Made by a program: the position numbers and the translations under genes | In this document: positions 56,197 through 64,000 of the stretch, one piece after another | Layout of the letters: the number at the start of each line of letters is the position of its first letter | How positions within the stretch are numbered: the stretch's first letter is position 1 | Source of the DNA: Saposhnikovia divaricata | Lineage: Eukaryota; Streptophyta; Magnoliopsida; Apiales; Apiaceae | Reading direction: 5' to 3' | DNA length: 64,000 nucleotides | Assembly (NCBI GenBank): GCA_036435485.1 | Contig: CM071597.1 | Location: 52,807,881-52,871,880, forward strand | Notes under the pieces: model-generated | Told to the model about the DNA's origin: nothing | Database searches by the model: none | The model's input: only the letters and a program-made list of their open reading frames with translations

Positions 56197-57205
56197 ATGG
56201 ATCCTTATGCAAACATGGTATCGTTTATAGTTATTCTTCTGTTTACCTTAAGTTTTCTGTTAATAATGTGGTTACAAAGTTTTTTCAATTTATACGTTCG
56301 GTGTGTCGCATGGTTGTTGTAGCATATCTTACCGTAATTACTAATTATGCTGCAACAATGGTATAATGTGCTTGTTATATAGGCTTGGAAGAAAGGTTTT
56401 AATCAAGGGAGTATGATTTTGTAATTCAGGGCTGTGTTCTTAAAGTGAATGCAAACTGTGCAGCATGCAAGATGAAGGTGATGGAAGTTGTAGGTTCCAT
56501 TTGTGGTGTGTAATCATCTTTTATTATGATTTTTAATGATTGCATGATGTGTATATATCAATGGATAATTGGTCAAATGTTTGAGTAGGAAAATATCGTG
56601 ATGAAACACACATATTATGCAGGCACTTACAACATATCAATAGATGGGGAAAGAGGATTAGCAGATATCTCTGGACAAGTGGATCCAAATATGTTGCTAA
56701 ATGCATTAGCCAAATCGGGACAACACGCGGAGCTTGTTCGTGTTAAGCTTCAACATCCAGCATCAAGGCGAGCAATACCACCACAGCATGCTATGATGAG
56801 TGATTACTATTATGGCCATGATGGTTTACTAATGAACGATGCATATGGGGTTGCGTCTTATGGTAGTCATCATCGGCCCTATCCGATCCATGATCCGTAC
56901 TGGTATGAGAGGAAACCACTGCAACCTTATCCCTTGCCCTCAATGCATTATCCGCACTATACTTCTCCTTCAAGATTTGCTTTTGACAATCATCATCCAC
57001 CCCTAATTAGGTACGTTAAAGGAGTTCACAGTTTACAATAAGTCAATTGAAATGCTGTAGCATGAGATGTCTACCATGTGTTTACCTATTGGCTATCACT
57101 CTAGTAGCTAGCATGGTACCATATGTCCATACGATTGTTTACGTGTGTGTGTGTGTGTGTTTTGTACGCAGGAATGGATGCTACCACCACGGTCATGGAT
57201 ATTAA
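56197..57205 (+). CDS. Heavy-metal-associated (HMA) domain protein
   Basis: Four exons (56197-56217, 56430-56505, 56623-57010, 57172-57205) join in phase to 172 aa. Residues ~8-75 are an HMA fold: VLKVNANCAACKMKVMEVVG with the metal-binding CxxC at Cys17 and Cys20, then ISIDGERGLADISGQVDPNM and a helix to HAELVRVKL. The tail is His/Tyr/Pro-rich (YYYGHDG, HHRPYPIHD, YHHGHGY) and may add metal ligands. There is no C-terminal CaaX box, so it fits the HPP rather than the isoprenylated HIPP subgroup. The first exon encodes only MDPYANM. A cytosolic metal-chaperone role is known for the family. The substrate is unknown. A degenerate paralogue lies 5.6 kb downstream. Confidence 0.88.
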
Positions 57206-58600
57206 GAAAGAATGAAGGCAGTGCATTGTGTTTAAGAAGAGCTGGATATCAATTAAGGTCTTCCAATTTGCATGCTCGCTGCTAGCAACTACATCTATCT
57301 GTATAAATAAGCTATTTGTCTATTGAATTGAATTTGAATTGACGTTTGAGAAATTCTTTAATTCATTATTAGTGTATGCTTGTGTGATTGTAATGCCCTT
57401 TGCTCACTGAATTTTTGCAAAAAGCATGACTAGCTAATTTCTTTGTTTTATGGTGGGAGCTGGAATTTTCACTGTGTTGAGCTAATTGTAAACAGGAGCC
57501 CTGTGTAAATTTGAATCGGGATCAACGTACGTACTTTGCAGCTATCAAAAGTCCGTGAGACTGAACCAACTACCTAAAAGGCTAAAATGGATATTCTGAA
57601 CCACCAGCTTCACCCCTTCGAACCTCAAATCTCCCCTCCGGTGTTGTTTTGCAGAGACCCAACCACCAGCTTCACCCCTTCCGAGCGTAGAAACGACGAA
57701 GAAGCACTTGGTCGAGATCTGAAGTTATCAGATAAGAGTAATAAATATGCATAATTTACCTCTACTCTTAACAACAATTTTCTGGAATATAAACATCATA
57801 CCATGGTAGACAATGTGATTTCGTTTAGTTAGTTTATTGACCATGAGTGCCAAGAAGACTAATTTGGCAGATAATTTTTATTCTGTGCACTCTACTAGAT
57901 GGTCAAAATTAAGGAATGTATCCATCTAATATTGCTGACCTGCTGTTAAGTGGATTCATATTCATATTGCTCGCAAAATGAAGGAGGAAACAGCTTTCTC
58001 TTACTCTTACCAAAATTTTGTTATTTTTAAGATTTTTCACTAAAATATATTGCATTTCTAACACGAACAGATTGTCTTTTTTTAATTCTTAATGGTAGCA
58101 ACATAAACATTATCAAAAAAACAACATTACTTATATCGGATGAATAAATTTGTATTGATGACTATGTTAAGCAACAAAGCCAACAAGTTATCTCAACAAC
58201 CCATCATTCAAACAAGGCCTTTTCCGGGATCAATGTGTCATCATTTTAGAATTAGCTAGCAACTCCCGTCTGAAAAAGAAATTCTACAGTTAGGCCTCTC
58301 TAATTAAATATTTTCGCTGACTGAAAATTATATTTATTTATCGAAATTAAAAGTACACTGTCATCATTATAATGGAACCGAGAAAATTATTTTGATTATT
58401 CGTTTATCTGATATTTGTTTTACAAGTTACTGAGAACCTATATATTTAAGAAATACAAATGCAAAGGAAACTATTCCAGATAAAAGGAGAGCTGTGGAGA
58501 AGAATGAATGAACGTGGAGAAATAGGGACCCTCATTTAATCATGTGGGCAACCAGAGGCAGAGGAAAAAGCCTAGCCCCAGTGTTTTAACCATCAATACC
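57206..58600. other. Intergenic region between HMA and CxxC genes
   Basis: No gene seen. AACCACCAGCTTCACCCCTTC is present twice (57600 and 57660), a short direct duplication in GC-richer DNA. The rest is AT-rich. Confidence 0.6.
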
Positions 58601-58626
58601 TGTTTGGCTGCTTAGTTACAGCTTGG

Positions 58627-59678
58627 ATGTTGGCACTGGATGCTTCTTGTATTGTGATGACAATGAAATCTTTATCATCCTCAGCAGTAACATTAAGTAA
58701 AGAATTAAGCATCAGCAGGTGTCACCCTTGTATCAGACCCAATAAATACAATATTCCAGGCGCTAGTGGAGTGATTACCATCCCCAACAGCCGTCTACTG
58801 TGGTTCAAAAGCACGAACAGTCGATCTTCTTCTTTCTCCTCGTTAGCCATTAGCAGCGATCAGGCTGTTTCTGCTGCAGCTGCTACTGCTTACGATCCTG
58901 AGCTCACTTGGCAGATCCTGGTTGGCGCTTTAGGTATTTTCTACCTCACCTCTCTTTACAGTTATTATCCTTCTTTTACTTTATCTGCATACCTGGTTCC
59001 TTAATAAACATTGATTTCATTCTTATATGATTTATATATTTATGCAGCTGGTGTTATCCCTTTCATCGTAGCTGCTATTGAATTCTCCAAGCGAATTGTA
59101 AGTTGTCAACCATTCACAACCTTAACTCTCCCATTTGACGAGTTCTTAACTTTTTGCTTATTGATACACCCAGCTCCAAAAACAAAATAATTTCATCTAG
59201 TTAGTATCACCTTTGTGTATAAATAAGCCCATCCAGGTATATTGTAATCACTTTTAGGTCATTTTGCTGTGCTTTAGACCTTGAGTATAAATTTACGTGT
59301 GCAGACCTGTCTTTGTGTAACATTATACATAACTGTTAAATCTTAAGTCTGTCCTCGTAATGCAGGTGGCGCAGAAAAAGTGTGAGATCTGTCAAGGTTC
59401 AGGACTCGTATTACTGGATAAAAAAGAGTATATACGCTGCCCAGACTGTGGTAACATTCTCTTCTTTACCCAATTCTAATAGTAACATGTCTCTAATCTC
59501 TATACACACATTTCTTTATCATTATATGAATTGCTTCCCTAATATTATTCATTGAACTAAACTTCTGATCCAACTTCATTCATCACTATTTAGGCTTACA
59601 TAATTTCTTGTTTCTTTCTTTCTTCTTGCAGGCGGATTCCTCCCATGGCAGTCATGGAAAAGATTTTTTTCTGGTTAA
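58627..59678 (+). CDS. Small plastid-type membrane protein with DnaJ-like CxxC pairs
   Basis: Four exons (58627-58933, 59048-59097, 59366-59450, 59632-59678), all GT-AG and in phase, give 162 aa. The Ser/Thr/Arg-rich first ~75 residues look like a chloroplast transit peptide. In-frame ATGs at 58627 and about 58657 are both possible starts. A hydrophobic segment (LVGALAGVIPFIVAAIEFS, ~98-115) follows. The C-terminus has CEICQGSG (Cys125/128) and CPDCGG (Cys144/147), half of a DnaJ-type zinc finger, ending in a Trp-rich LPWQSWKRFFSG. Related plant proteins with this finger act in thylakoid complex assembly or repair. That role is inferred here, and the exact family member is not identified. Confidence 0.85.
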
Positions 59679-60470
59679 ATGCTAACCTCTTTTATGTATA
59701 GAATATGTTGTCATATTATTATACTCCTCAAAGTTCGCATATATCTGTGACTGAATATAGCATACTGTTTTTCTTTACCTTGCATCCTCTGCCTGATATT
59801 TTGTCCGCCCATAGACTATATATGTATATAGTTACTGTATATTCGTATTAGAGATTTTGTAAATGAATATGATTCTGTGGTCTTCCTTATAGGGGTTCAT
59901 AAATTTATCTCTAATGAAAAAACTACTACTGTTTTGGTCAATCTTTTACCAAAACAACCAAGATTGCAATCAATTTGCCGGGCAAGTAATTGCCTAAGCT
60001 AGCAATCACAGCAAGCAATAAAAATGTACTGGCTGATACGCAATTTCCCAAGTACAATAGGTCTTAACAAAATGTAAAGTGGAACTAGTTTTGGATTATT
60101 GATCTAGCTGAATAACTAAAGTTTGTTATTGTGTACCTCTTATTCGACATGGAAAAATATAAGTTCAGATTGCTTGATAAGGGTTGATCGTTGATGTTCT
60201 GATGTTTTAAACTGAGAAGTGAGAGCTACACTACTGAGAATTCTCAAATCAATACGATCCAACAGTGTGTGCAATAAATGTAACTGTGATGTTAGAAAAT
60301 GTGCAGGTATCATAAATGCAATTCAGAATTAAGACTCAAAAGATAAATTAGTTGGGTATGTAGATTTCTTTTCAGATGTAATAATGCCATTGATGCAAGA
60401 TCATATGGAGTGGTAAGTAAATTTACTCATCATGTTTACAAAACAAGAAAGATTGGCTTATAAGCCCATA
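59679..60470. other. 3' flank and intergenic DNA
   Basis: Includes the probable 3' UTR of the CxxC-protein gene (to about 59900). The remainder has no recognised feature. Confidence 0.6.
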
Positions 60471-60482
60471 AGAACTTATGAC

Positions 60483-60837
60483 GGGTGTTTGTAGCTTAAC
60501 TTATTAGCTCAACTTATAACTTATATGTTGATAAGTTGAATGTTAACAACGGCATACTTTCATGCCAACTTATTTCTTATTTGCTTGATTTCTTTACTTG
60601 TTTAATAATTTATATTTTAATATTTGTGTTTTAAATGTATTTTTAATTTAAAATACTTGTATTGATATTATTGTGTTAAATATTATTTTTTTTAATTTAA
60701 TTTTAAAAACTTCACTAACTTATAAGTAAATTTATCCAAACACCTATATAACTTATAAGTATTCTTGCACTTATCACTTATATGACATTTATGTTTTTAA
60801 GACCAAATCTACTCATTTTAAGATATCCCAAACACCC
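60483..60837. mobile_element. MITE with GGGTGTTTG ends
   Basis: Left end GGGTGTTTGTAGCTTAACTT, right end GATATCCCAAACACCC (inverted), and an AT-rich interior with repeated AACTTAT words. No clear target duplication. Similar in style to the element at 3797-4012. Confidence 0.6.
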
Positions 60838-60929
60838 ACAATAACTTACTGAAAGTACTTCGCCAAAAAGGTACTATGACTTATACAAACCCTGCAATGG
60901 AACTACATGTCCCACTAGGAAAGAATGTT

Positions 60930-62063
60930 GGATTATTTGAATAACAATTTTGATTTTGTAACTTACAAATTAATTTTGTAACTCCCTCAATAATGAAAAA
61001 TATTGATTTGTTCTTTATTTTAGCTCATTATTGCATAAGTTAAAATTTTGATTTGAAGGTAAGTTACATATTTTGTACTCCTACATAAGGAGTCCTTCAC
61101 ATCATTGTTTTACACACAAAAAAGCATACAATTTTTCATCGTTTTGCTTGCATTTCTTCTTAGAGCTTTAGGTTGTGCTTTTGTGAGATAATAGCAAAAT
61201 TTATTTGGTTAGTAGAAGACTGGTTTTCAAGTGTTTAAAATCATCTTAATTCGTGATATTGTGGGATATGAAAACCAACACACCTTCTAGCACAAGAAAC
61301 TTATCTATTTTAATTTTTAAGGATAGCGTAATTTTCACGTATTCTGAACAATCTTTCGATATTTTATTATTATTAATTTCATTTGAGTTACAATCTTTCT
61401 CGATACTCCCTACTAATCGCGCACCAGGAAGGTACCAATTGGTTAATGGGCCATATATGTCTCTCTATGTTCCATTAGGTTTTTCTGTTTTTTTTCTCTT
61501 GCATATGCTTTTGTTGTTCCTTAACATGCATATGCATACATGGCAAAAAAAGGTCATAAATTGGTGCCTTCCTTGCGCCCACTAATAGAAGTATCGATAA
61601 AGATCGGACCTAAAATGAAATTAACAATAATAAAATATTGAAAGATTGTTCAAGGCATGAAATTTATGATATCCTTAAAATAAATAAATCCTTTTTGTGT
61701 GGTGTTTGAAGGTGTGTTGGCTTCCGTCTTCCAGGATACAACGAACTAAGGTAATCTTAAGTACTTGAAGATCAGTCCTCTACGAAACAAAAAAATATGA
61801 CTACTATCTCACAAAAACGAAACCTAGAGCTCTAAAAAGAAATGTAAGAAAAGCTATGACGACTTGTATGCTTTTTTATATTAAAACAATAATGCAAAGG
61901 GTTCATTATATAGGAGTACAAAATATATGTAACTTACATTCAAATCAAAGATGTAACCTATAAATCAATATTTTCTCATTATCGAGGGAGTTACAAAATT
62001 AATTTCTAAGTTCCAAAATCAAAATAATAAAATATAATTTAAATTTTTATTCAAATAATCCAA
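60930..62063. mobile_element. Long-terminal-inverted-repeat element
   Basis: The left arm, from GTTGGATTATTTGAATAA through TGTAACTCCCTCAATAATG to about 61180, is mirrored by the right arm 61820-62063 ending TTATTCAAATAATCCAAC. Arms are about 250 bp at moderate identity. The ~630-bp interior has a 110-codon frame at 61253-61585 of no recognised family. Long TIRs suggest a Mutator-like or foldback element, but I could not confirm a target duplication. Confidence 0.72.
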
Positions 62064-62790
62064 CAAAGAACACAGAAGGAAATGTCCCTTCATCTACCAG
62101 TAAACAACTAGATAGCAAAGTTGATCAAACATTCATTAAAATTGCCAAGATGTCAAAGATGAAGAAACTGAAAAGATCACGGAAGTATGAGATTTTATGA
62201 GCACAAACTTCTACGTGATACATTGCAGACAAAACTGTCTAATGAATTCAACTTGAAAGAAAAGTACAGAACCGTTCCATTTCGAGAGTACAAAAAACTA
62301 CGGAAAGGAGACTGGTGATGAAAATAATTGCAGGTATGGACGTACTTAGGCTGTACATGTCATGGGGAGAAATGCATGGTGATGAAGAACAGATTGGTTG
62401 TGGAATGATGTAGGTGAATTAACAGTGTGGTTAATTGTTTGGCACCATATATGAAGAAGTTCATGAAATTTTGAAATTTGATCTAATGTAGGAGAGACCA
62501 TTTAGAAATGATACCTGATCTGAAGAGGGAAGTTGTTTGCCAGGTAGAGTCTCCTTATACATGGAAAGTACAAATTGACAGCAACAATTATCCCGCTGCA
62601 GATTGTCTTATTAAATCAAATATATATCATACATGATATCTTCAATCAAGACCATTCTGTATCATTGACGCATCATTATTATCCAATAGAATTATCCTTT
62701 CACGGTAATTTATAACATTATCTATATGTAGCTGTAAGTTATAAATAACCTTATATATTTTACTGAAAAGTTTTCTAAGTGGCTGTTGTA
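62064..62790. other. Intergenic DNA upstream of the HMA relic
   Basis: About 700 bp with no coding signal recognised. Confidence 0.6.
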
Positions 62791-62791
62791 G

Positions 62792-63700
62792 AGTTTTGTT
62801 CTGAAAGTGGATACACTCGGAGGATGGGAAAATACAGTGGCATAAATTTTGAAAAATACGAATGGTACGTAATTACCTTCACAATTCACATATATATGTA
62901 TTTTGCAGCTAATCTGCAGCAGTGATTACCGCATGAAGATATCATTTTTGTGTATGTATACTTCCTAAAGTTAAGGTGTTAAAATTGCCTACAAATCATT
63001 CATGCATTTCTTGCGTTGCTACTAGCTGTAAAATTACATAGTTACTAGGTTTTCCCTGATTAACGAAGAAAACACACATACTTTAAGATTTTTATATAAT
63101 TTGATATTAATATTTTTTTTATTAACATACATGTAGATATTACACAATTAGGTGGTTTTGACACTTAACTTTAAGAAATTATCTAAAGGTAACTTTAGAT
63201 ACCTTTTACCCTATGTACATTGTACAGAAATATCTAATTTCAGGTTTCATGAAGATGGACTGGTGCAAGTATCAGAGACAGTGGATCCGGTGTTACTACT
63301 GAAGGTGTTGGGGAAAAGCGGAAAAGACGTACAAATAATTGGTTGGAAATTTGGAGGATGTTCTCGCACCTTATACATGCCCGAATATCGACCATATGAT
63401 CTTGCCGCTATTCATGCTGCTTAAAATAATTATTACAGGCATGGTGGCGCCTGTGGAGGAGAAAACTGCAGCCAAAGTTATCATCTTCATTATCATAATC
63501 CAAAGAGGGCTTTCCAGCATTTGTCTCATGGTCACCCAGCAGCTACTACTTGCCATCATCATCAGCATCTGCGATATTATATTAGGCTTTATGTAAACAA
63601 AGATATCAAAATAGTGCTTAATCTAATAATTCCATCACATAGGTTGCAGTCCTTAAGCTTATGGATCCATTATCAAAGACCATTGTATATAGGTTTTGCT
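62792..63700 (+). pseudogene. Degenerate HMA-domain paralogue
   Basis: An exon-2-like segment (62792-62864) reads FVLKVDTLGGWENTVA, a stop (TAA 62843-62845), then ILKNTNG before a GT donor. The CxxC ligands are replaced (LGGW). An exon-3-like segment (63244-63424) after TTTCAG reads FHEDGLVQVSETVDPVLLLK and LGKSGKDVQIIGWKFG, parallel to exon 3 of the gene at 56197. It hits a stop at 63422-63424 but the same frame continues into a His-rich tail (ATTCHHHQHLRYY) until about 63703. The splice phase between the two segments does not fit. No start exon was found. It is judged a pseudogene of a tandem duplicate. Confidence 0.7.
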
Positions 63701-63704
63701 TAAT

Positions 63705-64000
63705 CTTATGGATCCATTATTAAAAACCAATTTTTTTTGGATGTACTGGATGCTTGGGATATAATCCACTACTCTGCTGTTTGTGTCACGTCCAGGATCT
63801 AATATCTCCGGAACAGAAAACACTATCTAAAATGGTAAAAATTGATATGCAAAGCCATCTATTTTAAAGTATCACCAACCTCCACTCTTCCATATCTCCT
63901 TAATTATACAACAAAACAAAAACAAAAAAAACAAATGCGACATACCTTTTAATTGTGTGTTAACCTAATCTCAGATGGAGGAAGATCATAAAACTCTGCT
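63705..64000. other. Window edge, no feature
   Basis: A-rich and AT-rich sequence to the end of the window. Nothing is recognised. Confidence 0.6.

Noticed and set aside
61253..61585. Treating the 110-codon frame as a gene
   Set aside because: No family, start context or splice evidence, and it sits inside a long-TIR element. Kept only as part of that element.
1..64000. tRNA, rRNA or CRISPR features
   Set aside because: None found by eye. The only tRNA-like sequence is the Copia primer-binding site, and the repeats have no CRISPR spacing.

Overview
The window is nuclear DNA of a flowering plant, almost certainly a eudicot. It is AT-rich, its genes are split by short GT-AG introns, and it is full of plant-type transposable elements (Stowaway, hAT, Mutator-like, Helitron-like, Copia, LINE relics). 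There are no tRNA or rRNA genes, CRISPR arrays or prokaryotic operons. The species cannot be named from this sequence alone.

Six apparently intact protein genes were rebuilt exon by exon. (1) 4069-14150 (+): a 17-exon gene for a NusB-SUN/RsmB-type rRNA cytosine-C5 methyltransferase, 522 aa. (2) 16491-23688 (-): a 10-exon beta-amylase-like gene of the BAM4 type, 526 aa. (3) 39675-40535 (+): a single-exon DUF4408/DUF761 membrane protein. (4) 53138-54514 (-): an armadillo-repeat protein with a probable 5'-leader intron. (5) 56197-57205 (+): a 4-exon heavy-metal-associated (HMA) protein. (6) 58627-59678 (+): a 4-exon, plastid-looking protein with two CxxC pairs. A decayed HMA paralogue lies at 62792-63700. 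The single-copy genes show no common pathway, although RsmB-like, BAM4-like and the CxxC protein all look plastid-directed.

The rest is repeats. 1-3716: a ~947-bp direct duplication, then a Helitron-like/palindrome-rich block whose 3' terminus is split by a Stowaway. 14.5-15.4 kb: LINE relics. 23.9-24.4 kb: hAT MITE with perfect 8-bp target-site duplication (TSD). 24545-30606: a 6.06-kb Pack-MULE-like element with perfect 9-bp TSDs, carrying fragments of a class-3 lipase and a BAHD acyltransferase and interrupted by a 1655-bp solo LTR. 31.2-37.6 kb: small Mutator-like elements with perfect 9-bp TSDs, LINE relics, twin hairpins and tandem repeats. 40.8-43.9 kb: another small 9-bp-TSD element, Helitron-like copies, a two-exon gene remnant and a Stowaway. 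44021-52316: a Copia retrotransposon (TSD ATTTT) whose 3' LTR is split by a 3-kb deleted hAT element. 60.5-62.1 kb: a MITE and a long-inverted-repeat element.

The most unusual signal is a GC-rich near-palindrome, consensus TGCCCCTGCGGGGCC. It recurs about nine times in otherwise AT-rich DNA, almost always inside the 9-bp-TSD elements or the twin hairpins, in unrelated sequence contexts. In the Pack-MULE it sits about 251 and 281 bp from the two ends in opposite orientations.
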